Positions 14,379 through 21,945 of a DNA stretch of 34,825 nucleotides are shown here, in pieces. The notes below the pieces were generated by a model that was not told where the DNA came from, did no database searches, and worked only from the letters and a program-made list of their open reading frames with translations. The DNA is taken from assembly GCA_910578715.1 (NCBI GenBank), contig CAJTRL010000040.1, positions 1 through 34,825 of the forward strand. Reading direction: 5' to 3'. Within the stretch, counting starts at the first letter, position 1. The number at the start of each line of letters is the position of its first letter. Source of the DNA: an uncultured Lachnospiraceae bacterium. GTDB lineage: Bacteria > Bacillota > Clostridia > Lachnospirales > Lachnospiraceae. A program made the position numbers and the translations under genes.

Positions 14379-16776
14379 CACGGGGAAAAGGAATAACGCG
14401 CTTTGGACGGGAGCACTGCTCGTGGGACTGGCAGCGGCGGTATTCGTCATGCTGTTTCCGGAGTTTGGAAGAAAAGCGGCGGTTTATCAGGAAGACTATA
14501 AAAAAGAAATGTTTGAAAGCGAAGATTTTCTGGCCTGTCTGATACAGAGCAATTATGTATTGTATAAAAGCGTGCTCGACAAAAAGGGAAACAAAAATTA
14601 TGATTATGAAGAATTGTATATGGAAGACAGCGTGGAAATTCTGGAAAGGCAGTATCCGGCAGAGGCGCCGGATGACAGCGGTAATATCGTTTATGATGAC
14701 AGCGATGATTATGAGTATGGGCTGGAAGGCTATTCCAACTTAAGCTATACGGATGAGGGACAGTTAAGCAGTATTTTATCATTATATGCGGCGCAGATAC
14801 AGAGCCGGGCGGCATGGATTCGAGATGAGTGTGTGGATGAAATCGGAACGCAGATGGATTACTATGTGCTGGATAAAGAGAGCGGCACCTTTTTAAAAAA
14901 CACGATGCTGCCCATCGAAACGCTGGCGGACATGCCGGAAAGCGGAGAGGAACAGGCGCTTCTTCAGGATTATGTATATTATGTGCGGATGGATTATGAC
15001 GCGGCAGGGAATCTGCAGAATATCAGCGTCCGGGGAAACGATGCGAACCGCCTTTTAAAGGCTGTGCAGATGGTGGAAAGCGGCAGCAACGGGAGGCTTT
15101 TGCCGGACAGGGAAGAGGTGGAGCACTATGCGCTCTGGGATGCTGATACGGGAAGGGTGAAAAAAACGCTTACCATATCCCAGAAAAAAGCGGCAAACGC
15201 AACCTTTGTCTATGCCATGACCAGGGAACAGCAGGAAGCGATGCTGGCGGAAGCGGTTTCCTTCCTGACCGGGCCGTATCTGGTCGATTACAGTTATTAT
15301 AATGCCGGCGTGACATCAGTTTTTGCATTGCTGATGGGTGCGATTCTGATAGTAACGGCGCTGCTCGCCCTGTGCCGGCCGGCGCTTCTTACCGGAAAGC
15401 GGGAGCGGAGAATGCCTTTTGAGCTGATTGTTCTTGTGGCAGTCGTGGTATTCGCCTTTGGCGGGGAAATGCTGGTTGTTTTCGTGCAGTATGCGGAGTC
15501 CGGCGCATTTTTGCAATGGCTGAACTGGAATCTGCCAGTCAGACTGTCGGAGGGAACGGAGTACGACATTGTTAAGAACATAACAGGACTTTGCGTTCTG
15601 GCCGCCGTGTTCGGTCTCTGGTATTTCTGCTGTCTGGAATTGTCGGATGCGCTGCGCGGCGTCAGAAAATACTGCCGGACGAGAATTTTGTGCGTGACTA
15701 TTTGGAAAAGGCTGACGATTTTTTGTAGGAAATGCTATCATAAGCTGAAAGAACAGGTGCTTTGTATCGACCTGGGAGAGGATGTCGGCAAATTGTTAAA
15801 GGGAATCCTTTTTATCAATTTCTGCCTGATGTCCGCCGCATGTCTGTGCTGGGGGGCTGGAATTTTCATAGTGCTTATTTATACATTTGTACTGTACTTT
15901 CTTCTCAAAAAATATATCCACCGAATACAGGAACAGTACGGCTGTATGCTGAAAGCCACAAACTGTATCGCACAGGGGCAGTTGAATAATGAGTTTGACG
16001 AGGACTTCGGTATTTTTGAATCCTATAAACGGGAGCTTTATGAAATCCAGAACGGTTTTCAGAAAGCGGTCGAAGAAGAAGTCAGGAGCCAGCGGATGAA
16101 AACCGAGCTGATTACGAATGTATCGCATGATTTGAAAACGCCGCTGACGGCCATCATCACTTATATTGATTTGCTGAAAGAAGAAAACAGCACAGAAGAG
16201 CAGCGGAAAGAATACCTGGACACACTGGAGCGGAAATCACTGCGCCTGAAAGTGCTTATCGAGGATTTGTTCGAGGTGAGCAAGGCGAGCAGCGGCAGCG
16301 TGACGTTAGAGCCCGTTCCGGTGGATATCTGCAATCTCATGCGCCAGGTTTATCTGGAATATGAAGACAAGATGAAAGAAGCCGGGTTACAGGTACGCTT
16401 CAGCGTGCCGGAAGAGAAAGTCATTCTGAGACTCGACAGCCAGAAAACTTACCGGATTTTTGAAAACCTGTATGTCAATATCATCAAATACGCGCTGCAC
16501 GATACGAGAGTGTTTATAACGGTGGAACGGCGCGGAGAAGAGGGCGGGGAGTATTCCAGCGTTCATATCGAGATGAAAAATATTTCGGAGCTGGAAATCA
16601 TGGGCAATCCACAGGAATTGAGCGAAAGGTTTGTGCGGGGAGACGCATCCCGCAATTCCGAAGGAAGCGGCCTGGGACTTGCGATTGCCAAGAGCCTTAC
16701 GGAACTCCAGGGAGGAAAATTCAGAATCCGGGCCGACGGCGATTTGTTTAAAGTAATTCTCGACTGGCCGGAGTAG
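14350..16776 (+). CDS. Multi-membrane-segment sensor histidine kinase
   Basis: 808-residue sensor kinase partner of the preceding response regulator. A first membrane segment (about 18-37) is followed by a large outside region (about 38-315), then hydrophobic segments near 323-345, 358-381, 411-430 and 486-520. The cytoplasmic part has the phosphoacceptor motif SHDLKTP with His593, an N-box (ENLYVNIIKY) and a G-box (GSGLGLAIAKS). The start is taken as GTG 14350 with AAGGTGG upstream; TTG at 14353 is also possible. The stretch between the membrane segments and the kinase core is HAMP-like in position but not clearly HAMP in sequence. The ligand of the outside domain is unknown; I did not recognise a named sensor fold in it. 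Confidence 0.9.
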   Translation: MLDIKLKNGNTGKRNNALWTGALLVGLAAAVFVMLFPEFGRKAAVYQEDYKKEMFESEDFLACLIQSNYVLYKSVLDKKGNKNYDYEELYMEDSVEILERQYPAEAPDDSGNIVYDDSDDYEYGLEGYSNLSYTDEGQLSSILSLYAAQIQSRAAWIRDECVDEIGTQMDYYVLDKESGTFLKNTMLPIETLADMPESGEEQALLQDYVYYVRMDYDAAGNLQNISVRGNDANRLLKAVQMVESGSNGRLLPDREEVEHYALWDADTGRVKKTLTISQKKAANATFVYAMTREQQEAMLAEAVSFLTGPYLVDYSYYNAGVTSVFALLMGAILIVTALLALCRPALLTGKRERRMPFELIVLVAVVVFAFGGEMLVVFVQYAESGAFLQWLNWNLPVRLSEGTEYDIVKNITGLCVLAAVFGLWYFCCLELSDALRGVRKYCRTRILCVTIWKRLTIFCRKCYHKLKEQVLCIDLGEDVGKLLKGILFINFCLMSAACLCWGAGIFIVLIYTFVLYFLLKKYIHRIQEQYGCMLKATNCIAQGQLNNEFDEDFGIFESYKRELYEIQNGFQKAVEEEVRSQRMKTELITNVSHDLKTPLTAIITYIDLLKEENSTEEQRKEYLDTLERKSLRLKVLIEDLFEVSKASSGSVTLEPVPVDICNLMRQVYLEYEDKMKEAGLQVRFSVPEEKVILRLDSQKTYRIFENLYVNIIKYALHDTRVFITVERRGEEGGEYSSVHIEMKNISELEIMGNPQELSERFVRGDASRNSEGSGLGLAIAKSLTELQGGKFRIRADGDLFKVILDWPE

Positions 16777-16806
16777 CATGATAGCGTATGCTGAAGGAAT
16801 GTATCG

Positions 16807-16980
16807 GTTCAGCCATGCCATTCATAAGTCACCAGATTTACGCTGCAATCTGTGTTATTATGGATTGGCTGGTGACTTATTTCATGTCGGGCGTCCGCCC
16901 TATAAAATAAAACATACAAACTGCCTTATGTGAGCAGGCTCCCAACGACAGTTTGTATATTTTATTTTGCATGGCTGAAC
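16807..16980. repeat. Structured element closed by a perfect 12-bp inverted repeat
   Basis: GTTCAGCCATGC (16807-16818) is the exact reverse complement of 16969-16980. Inside are a perfect 12-bp hairpin (16824-16835 with 16869-16880), a GC-rich mini-hairpin (16889-16893 with 16896-16900) and a 20-bp stem with one mismatch (16904-16923 with 16949-16968) that directly abuts the right outer arm. The whole can fold as a multi-branched structure. The flanks TATCG and TATTG resemble an imperfect 5-bp target duplication. It could be a small palindromic mobile element, a structured RNA, or a compound terminator. Confidence 0.7.
16904..16968. terminator. Long A-tract/T-tract hairpin, likely terminator after the kinase gene
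   Basis: A 20-bp stem with one C-A mismatch starts with AAAATAAAA and ends with TTTTATTTT, around a 25-nt loop. It could stop transcription from either side and is the best terminator candidate for the two-component operon. Confidence 0.5.
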
Positions 16981-17013
16981 TATTGCACGATATTATCATC
17001 TTTTCTCAAAATA

Positions 17014-17075
17014 TTGATTTTTTTCATGTAATTGGTATAATAATAGAAGCTCTTCGCGAGGGGGCTTCTATTATT
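17014..17075 (+). promoter_or_regulatory. Promoter of the hybrid kinase gene, embedded in an inverted repeat
   Basis: TTGATT (17014-17019), a 16-bp spacer and TATAAT (17036-17041) with an upstream TG form a strong extended -10 promoter. A perfect 12-bp inverted repeat (AATAATAGAAGC at 17039-17050, matching 17064-17075) begins inside the -10 and covers the expected transcription start. That position suits an operator rather than a terminator. Confidence 0.6.
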
Positions 17076-17152
17076 TTGAACGCGCCGGTACCTCAGAATG
17101 GTTTCGGAATGCGCTTCCGGCGCCCCCAATATCGCTGGCCGGGCAAGAATGG

Positions 17153-19366
17153 ATGGTTATAATGAACAATCAGGGAAAATTGAGTTATAACATTATAGAA
17201 TCGCTGGTATCTTTAATGGAATGTCCCCAGGGAGAATCCCTGCCGGGGGAACAGGAAGTACAGGCGGCAAATCATTTGAAATATTTTGCGGACATCATGC
17301 CGGGAGGATTTTTCATTTATCATGCGAATGAGGCGGAAACGCTTATCTATGCCAATGAGGCGATGCTGCGCATTTTTCAGTGTGATACGATGGAAGAATT
17401 GCGGGAGCTGACCGGAAATTCCTTCCGTGGAATCGTTCATCCCGATGATTTGGATGCCGTGGAGGAAAGCATTAAGGAACAAATTGCGCACAGCCAGTTT
17501 GATTTGGATTATGTGGAATACCGGATTATCCGCAAGGACGGCGCGGTGCGCTGGCTGGATGATTACGGCCATTTCGTCCACAGCGAATCGGTAGGAGATG
17601 TCTTTTATGTATTTGTGGGCGATGCGACGGAGAAAAAAGAACGCCAGATAGAGAAAATTGAGACCTGGTTTAATGAAAAACTGAAGAAGGAACAGGAGCT
17701 TCAGGAACAGCTTGATAAATACGATAAGGAAATGAAGGTTATTCATCAGGAACATCTGATTCGCCTTGAGATGATTGAAGGACTGAGCATAGACTATGAA
17801 TCCATTTTTTATGTGGATTTGGATATGGACAAAATTAAGGCATATCGTGTGAGTGAACGGTTCCGGAGCCTGTTTTCCGAAGATTATGCCGTGCACAGGT
17901 TTACCGGATTCGACGTCGATTATATTGAAGAGTGGGTCTATCCGGAAGACCGGGAGCTGCTGGCGGGCATAAGCGATTCGGCATATATACGGAATGAGCT
18001 GGAAAAGTCGGGAGACAGAGCTTTTCATGTAAATTTCCGGGTTTATAAAGAAGATACCGTGAAATACATTCAGCTCCGCGTCGTGAATGTGGGAAGCAGG
18101 GAACACATATCGCAGCTTGTTTTCGGCTATCGCAATATGGACGAAGAAATGATTCATGAGATGAATCAGAAAAAGCTCTTAAAGGACGCATTAAATGAGG
18201 CAAATATGGCGAATAATGCGAAAAACCTGTTTCTTGCCAATATGTCTCACGACATCCGCACGCCGATGAATGCCATCGTCGGTTTTACGGCGCTGATTAA
18301 AAAGCATATACAGAACCAGGAGAAAGTTTCGGGCTATCTGGATATGATTTCTGCTTCCAGCGACCAGCTTCTGCAGCTGTTAAATGACGTGCTGGAAATT
18401 TCAAGGCTGGAAGCGGGAAATACGGATATTGAAGAAGAGGAATGCAGTCTGATGGAAATCACCCACCAGATACAGCTGGATATTCTGCCGAGAACGGCGG
18501 AAAAGAACATTACCCTTTCGCTGGATATCTCCAACTTAAAACACGACCATGTGTATACCGATAAGGGAAAACTGATGCAGGTTCTTACATATCTGGCCGA
18601 TAATGCGGTGAAATACACGAGCGTGGGCGGCAGGGTGATTCTTATTGTCATGGAGAAAGAAACGCAGAATGCGCCGGAAAACCACAGAACATACCAGTTT
18701 ATCGTAGAGGATAACGGTATCGGCATCGGTGAAGAATTTATGGACAGTCTTTTTGAGCCTTTTGAACGGGAAAAGAATACGACGCTGAGCGGTATTCATG
18801 GCACGGGACTCGGACTGACGATTGCCAAAAAACTGGTGGATATGATTGGCGGAACGATAGAAGTTTCCAGCGTCGTAGGGGAAGGGAGCCGTTTTATCGT
18901 CACGCTGCCGCTGCGCATACGGAAGAATCTGGAATATTTCTATTCCGAGGAGGAAGAAGACCTTCCACACTTTGCCTCTTCCAAAAGAATCCTTATCGTG
19001 GATGATAACGAAATCAATCTGGAGATAGAATACGAAGTCTTAAAAGATGCCGGTTTTCTGGTAGATACGGCGGAAGACGGCAGCGTTGCGGTGGATAAGA
19101 TAAAACAGTCACGGCCGGGAGATTACGACCTGATTCTGATGGATATTCAGATGCCTGTTATGGACGGGTACAGTGCGACGAGGGCAATCCGGGAAATGAA
19201 AAATCCGGCGCTTGCAGGCATTCCGATTATTGCGGTTTCAGCCAATGCTTTTGAGGAAGACAAAAAGATGGCGATGGAAAGCGGCATGAATGCCCATCTG
19301 GCGAAACCGCTTGATACGGCGCGGCTTTTTAAGCTGATTCGGAAATTCATCCGGGAAGAAACATAA
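17153..19366 (+). CDS. Hybrid PAS-histidine kinase-receiver protein
   Basis: 737-residue soluble signalling protein with no membrane segment. In order: a PAS domain (about 42-165, with an FRGIVHPDD... KDGAVRWL core and a PAC-type end), a coiled coil (about 165-205), a second PAS-like region (about 210-335), a HisKA domain with NMSHDIRTPMN (His366), an ATPase domain (G-boxes DNGIGIG and GTGLGLTIAKKL), and a C-terminal receiver with VDDNEIN and phosphorylation site Asp664 in LMDIQMP. It has no DNA-binding output, so it presumably passes phosphate through an Hpt protein or acts through its receiver. The start may be ATG 17153 or 17162; ribosome binding sites are weak for both. The neighbours do not identify the signal. 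Confidence 0.92.
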   Translation: MVIMNNQGKLSYNIIESLVSLMECPQGESLPGEQEVQAANHLKYFADIMPGGFFIYHANEAETLIYANEAMLRIFQCDTMEELRELTGNSFRGIVHPDDLDAVEESIKEQIAHSQFDLDYVEYRIIRKDGAVRWLDDYGHFVHSESVGDVFYVFVGDATEKKERQIEKIETWFNEKLKKEQELQEQLDKYDKEMKVIHQEHLIRLEMIEGLSIDYESIFYVDLDMDKIKAYRVSERFRSLFSEDYAVHRFTGFDVDYIEEWVYPEDRELLAGISDSAYIRNELEKSGDRAFHVNFRVYKEDTVKYIQLRVVNVGSREHISQLVFGYRNMDEEMIHEMNQKKLLKDALNEANMANNAKNLFLANMSHDIRTPMNAIVGFTALIKKHIQNQEKVSGYLDMISASSDQLLQLLNDVLEISRLEAGNTDIEEEECSLMEITHQIQLDILPRTAEKNITLSLDISNLKHDHVYTDKGKLMQVLTYLADNAVKYTSVGGRVILIVMEKETQNAPENHRTYQFIVEDNGIGIGEEFMDSLFEPFEREKNTTLSGIHGTGLGLTIAKKLVDMIGGTIEVSSVVGEGSRFIVTLPLRIRKNLEYFYSEEEEDLPHFASSKRILIVDDNEINLEIEYEVLKDAGFLVDTAEDGSVAVDKIKQSRPGDYDLILMDIQMPVMDGYSATRAIREMKNPALAGIPIIAVSANAFEEDKKMAMESGMNAHLAKPLDTARLFKLIRKFIREET

Positions 19367-19417
19367 TACTATATGAATGAAGAAAAATACTGGAATTGAA
19401 AAATTTGAAAAAAACGC

Positions 19418-19446
19418 TTGCTTTTTTGAAAAAATTATAATAGAAT
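19418..19446 (+). promoter_or_regulatory. Candidate promoter of the tRNA genes
   Basis: TTGCTT (19418-19423), 17 bp, then TAGAAT (19441-19446); an overlapping TATAAT is at 19436-19441. A 7-bp inverted repeat (CTTGCTT 19417-19423, AAGCAAG 19447-19453) brackets the promoter. Confidence 0.5.
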
Positions 19447-19455
19447 AAGCAAGTA

Positions 19456-19497
19456 TTCAATACGGAGTGTTCCATACGAAGTGGTTCATACAAAGTA
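19456..19497 (+). repeat. Three imperfect 14-bp tandem repeats before tRNA-Glu
   Basis: TTCAATACGGAGTG, TTCCATACGAAGTG and GTTCATACAAAGTA follow one another directly at 19456, 19470 and 19484. They lie in the predicted 5' leader of the tRNA transcript, ending 10 bp before tRNA-Glu. Confidence 0.6.
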
Positions 19498-19507
19498 TTA
19501 TGTATAC

Positions 19508-19579
19508 GGCTCGTTGGTCAAGCGGTTAAGACGCCGCCCTCTCACGGCGGAAACAGGGGTTCGATTCCCCTACGAGCTG
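19508..19579 (+). tRNA. tRNA-Glu (anticodon CTC)
   Basis: A 72-nt cloverleaf: acceptor GGCTCGT with ACGAGCT (terminal G-U pair), D-arm GGTCAAGCGGTTAAGAC, anticodon stem CCGCC/GGCGG with loop CTCTCAC (anticodon CTC), T-arm AGGGG-TTCGATT-CCCCT and discriminator G. The 3' CCA is not encoded. Confidence 0.95.
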
Positions 19580-19620
19580 TTGACTGTAGCAGATTTGCAT
19601 AACAGCCCAACCCTGAAAAG

Positions 19621-19657
19621 TGCCGGAAACTTATTGTGAAAAGGTTTTGGCATTTTT
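19621..19657 (+). terminator. Possible weak terminator between the two tRNA genes
   Basis: TGCC (19621-19624) and AAAC (19627-19630) can pair with GGCA (19649-19652) and GTTT (19644-19647), followed by TTTTT. The stem is interrupted and short, so read-through into tRNA-Ala is possible. Confidence 0.35.
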
Positions 19658-19661
19658 CCAT

Positions 19662-19734
19662 GGGGCATTAGCGCAGTTGGGAGCGCGCAACATTCGCATT
19701 GTTGAGGTCACGGGTTCGAATCCCGTATGCTCCA
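19662..19734 (+). tRNA. tRNA-Ala (anticodon CGC)
   Basis: A 73-nt cloverleaf: acceptor GGGGCAT with ATGCTCC contains the G3-U70 pair that identifies alanine tRNAs. The anticodon stem CAACA/TGTTG holds loop TTCGCAT (anticodon CGC), the T-arm is CGGG-TTCGAAT-CCCG, and the discriminator is A. CCA is not encoded. Confidence 0.95.
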
Positions 19735-19740
19735 TTTATG

Positions 19741-19774
19741 ATGGGAAAAATTTTCCTTGCATCCATTCCCATTT
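19741..19774 (+). terminator. Possible terminator after tRNA-Ala
   Basis: ATGGGAA (19741-19747) pairs perfectly with TTCCCAT (19766-19772), followed by only a short T stretch. It overlaps the -35 region of the rimP promoter. Confidence 0.4.
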
Positions 19775-19785
19775 GGTGTTACACT
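19757..19785 (+). promoter_or_regulatory. Promoter of the rimP-nusA-infB operon
   Basis: TTGCAT (19757-19762), a 17-bp spacer, then TACACT (19780-19785) with an upstream TG (extended -10). Expected transcription start is near 19792. Confidence 0.6.
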
Positions 19786-19812
19786 GAAATAGTTATAAAG
19801 AATGATTATGAT

Positions 19813-19840
19813 AAGAGTGGGCTTGCGAGTCCACTCTTTT
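19813..19840 (+). terminator. Leader hairpin with T-tract before rimP (attenuator-like)
   Basis: An 11-bp stem with one G-U pair (AAGAGTGGGCT at 19813-19823, AGTCCACTCTT at 19828-19838), a TGCG loop and TTTT. It lies between the promoter and rimP, so it would stop part of the transcription before the operon is reached unless antiterminated. Confidence 0.65.
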
Positions 19841-19876
19841 CCGTTAAGAGAAAGCTGAAAGGAGCATCATTTTAAA

Positions 19877-20341
19877 ATGTCTAAACGGGAGACCTATGAG
19901 TCGGAAACGGAGCGGCTGCTGGCGCCGATTGTAGAACATTTCGGCGTGGAAATCTATGATATCGAATATGTGAAAGAAGGCAGCGACTGGTATCTGCGCG
20001 TCTATATCGACAAGCCGGAAGGCGTCAATATCGATGACTGCGAAAACGTGAGCCGCGCGTTATCGGATGAGCTGGATAAAGAGGACTTTATTGCGGACGC
20101 CTATATTCTGGAAGTGAGCAGTCCGGGACTCGGCAGAACGCTGAAAAAAGATAAACATCTTACAAAAAGCATCGGGGAAGAGGTGGAAATAAAAACTTAT
20201 AAACCGATAGAGAAGCAGAAGGAATTTCAGGGCATTTTAAAGGCCTTTGATGCGGAAACAATTACAATCGAAACGGAAAGCGAAGAAAAAACTTTTGCCA
20301 GGAATGAGGTCGCGCTCATCCGGCTGGCGTTTCATTTTTAG
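19877..20341 (+). CDS. rimP: Ribosome maturation factor RimP
   Basis: 154-residue protein of normal RimP length, needed for maturation of the 30S ribosomal subunit. The N-terminal half carries the family pattern GVEIYDIEYVKEGSDWYLRVYIDKPEGVNIDDCENVSRALS (with the central Asp/Glu-rich turn), then LEVSSPGLGR-L. The C-terminal part is the SH3-like domain. AAGGAG lies about 13 nt before the ATG. It is the first gene of the nusA-infB operon, 27 bp before nusA, the conserved order in bacteria. Confidence 0.97.
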   Translation: MSKRETYESETERLLAPIVEHFGVEIYDIEYVKEGSDWYLRVYIDKPEGVNIDDCENVSRALSDELDKEDFIADAYILEVSSPGLGRTLKKDKHLTKSIGEEVEIKTYKPIEKQKEFQGILKAFDAETITIETESEEKTFARNEVALIRLAFHF

Positions 20342-20368
20342 AGAAAGATAAAAGGAGGATACTGGAAA

Positions 20369-21655
20369 ATGAATAAGGAATTAATGGAAGCATTGGATTT
20401 GCTGGAAAAGGAGAAGGAAATCAGCAAGGAAACACTGTTCGATGCGATTGAAAATTCATTGCTGACGGCATGCAAAAACCATTTTGGCAAGGCGGACAAT
20501 ATTAAAGTGGAAATCGACAGAGAGACGTGCGACTTTTTATGCTATGCGGAAAAAGAAGTGGTGGAAGAGGTGGAAGATGACTGCCTGCAGATTTCGCTGG
20601 AAGATGCACAGGAGATTTCCCATAAGGCACAGCTCGGAGACATTCTTCATGTGGAAATCAAATCCAAAGAGTTTGGCCGCATTGCAACGCAGAATGCGAA
20701 GAACGTCATTTTGCAGAAAATCCGCGAGGAAGAGCGGAGCGTAATCTATAATCAGTATTATGAAAAGGAAAAAGACGTCGTTACCGGCATTGTGCAGCGT
20801 TATGTGGGAAGAAATATTTCCATCAATCTCGGTAAAACGGATGCCGTTTTAAACGAAAGCGAACAGGTGCGCGGTGAAGATTTCAGACCGACGGAGCGAA
20901 TTAAGGTATATATTCTGGAAGTGAAGAATACACCGAAAGGACCGAGAATTTTGGTGAGCCGTACTCATCCCGAACTGGTGAAAAGACTTTTCGAGACGGA
21001 AGTGACGGAAATCAAGGATGGTACGGTCGAAATCATGAGCATTGCGAGGGAAGCCGGCAGCAGAACGAAAATCGCGGTGCGTTCCAACAATCCGAATGTG
21101 GATGCGGTCGGAGCCTGTGTCGGTTTAAACGGCGCAAGAGTCAATTCCATCGTGGAAGAACTGCGGGGCGAAAAGATTGATATTATTAACTGGGATGAGA
21201 ATCCGGGAAATCTGATTCAGAACGCTTTGTCCCCTGCCAAAATTGTAGCCGTTTTCGCGGACCCTGATGAGAAAACAGCGAAAGTCGTCGTACCGGATTA
21301 CCAGCTGTCTCTCGCAATCGGCAAGGAAGGACAGAACGCAAGGCTTGCGGCAAGACTGACCGGATATAAAATCGATATTAAGAGCGAGACACAGGCGAAA
21401 GACGCGCCGGGCTTCCGTTATGAAGATTACGATTACGACGATGAAGAATACGAAGAGGAAGACTACGGCGAAGAGGGCTATGATGAGGAATACGGAGAAG
21501 GAACGTATGAAACAGAAGAAGATTACGAGCCCTCGGCATACGATGAAGGATATGAAGACGGGAAAGAATATGAGGACGGAGAAGGAACGGGTGAGATGTT
21601 AGAGGGCTCCGGCGATGAAGAGGCGGAAGAACCCGAAGAAGGTCTGGAAGAATAG
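20369..21655 (+). CDS. nusA: Transcription termination/antitermination factor NusA with acidic tail
   Basis: 428-residue NusA. The N-terminal RNA polymerase-binding domain (1-125), S1 domain (about 130-200), and two KH domains (about 205-350; GLNGARVNSIVEEL and the GKEGQNARLAARLTG motif) are all recognisable, and end near residue 345 as in Firmicutes. A tail from residue 351 to the end is made almost entirely of Glu, Asp, Tyr and Gly. It replaces nothing in the core and differs from the acidic repeats of proteobacterial NusA. AAAGGAGG precedes the start. NusA binds RNA polymerase and modulates pausing and termination; the tail may contact positively charged partners such as RNA polymerase or ribosomal proteins (inference). 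Confidence 0.97.
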   Translation: MNKELMEALDLLEKEKEISKETLFDAIENSLLTACKNHFGKADNIKVEIDRETCDFLCYAEKEVVEEVEDDCLQISLEDAQEISHKAQLGDILHVEIKSKEFGRIATQNAKNVILQKIREEERSVIYNQYYEKEKDVVTGIVQRYVGRNISINLGKTDAVLNESEQVRGEDFRPTERIKVYILEVKNTPKGPRILVSRTHPELVKRLFETEVTEIKDGTVEIMSIAREAGSRTKIAVRSNNPNVDAVGACVGLNGARVNSIVEELRGEKIDIINWDENPGNLIQNALSPAKIVAVFADPDEKTAKVVVPDYQLSLAIGKEGQNARLAARLTGYKIDIKSETQAKDAPGFRYEDYDYDDEEYEEEDYGEEGYDEEYGEGTYETEEDYEPSAYDEGYEDGKEYEDGEGTGEMLEGSGDEEAEEPEEGLEE

Positions 21656-21672
21656 AGAGGGTCAGAATTTCT

Positions 21673-21945
21673 ATGGCAAAAAAAATTCCCATGAGACAAT
21701 GTGTGGGTTGTGGAGAAATGAAGAATAAACGGGAAATGATGCGGGTGTTAAAGCCGGCGGAAGGTCCTATCGTATTAGATACGACCGGAAAGAAAAACGG
21801 CAGAGGAGCGTATTTGTGCATGAGCAGGGAATGTCTGCTCAGGGCAAGAAAAAACAAGGGCCTGGAACGCTCCTTCAAAATGGCTATTCCGGATGAAATA
21901 TATGAAAGTCTGGAAAGGGAGTTTGATGAGGATGTGCAAAGATAA
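21673..21945 (+). CDS. rnpM: RNase P modulator RnpM (YlxR, DUF448)
   Basis: 90-residue YlxR-family protein (DUF448), of normal length and in its conserved place between nusA and the L7Ae-like gene. Signature motifs are R-CVGC near the start (residues 8-13) and GRGAYLC near residue 45. In Bacillus subtilis the protein binds the RNase P RNA and modulates its activity. It starts 17 bp after nusA, and its end overlaps the start of the next gene. Confidence 0.93.
   Translation: MAKKIPMRQCVGCGEMKNKREMMRVLKPAEGPIVLDTTGKKNGRGAYLCMSRECLLRARKNKGLERSFKMAIPDEIYESLEREFDEDVQR

Larger units (their letters stand above)
16777..17152 (+). other. 376-bp gene-free gap rich in inverted repeats
   Basis: No convincing coding sequence lies here. 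From left to right it holds a 174-bp palindrome-bounded element (16807-16980), a promoter (17014-17041), a 12-bp inverted repeat around the start of transcription (17039-17075), and a leader hairpin GCGCCGG/CCGGCGC (17082-17088 with 17117-17123). The last overlaps a shorter alternative hairpin, CGGAA/TTCCG. Confidence 0.8.

Noticed and set aside
16953..17162. Small plus-strand open frame (69 aa) before the hybrid kinase
   Set aside because: It covers the terminator-like arm, the promoter and the inverted repeats, has no ribosome binding site, and does not look like a protein.
19508..19734. tRNA genes as an integration site for a mobile element
   Set aside because: No integrase gene and no repeated tRNA 3' end are seen in the window.
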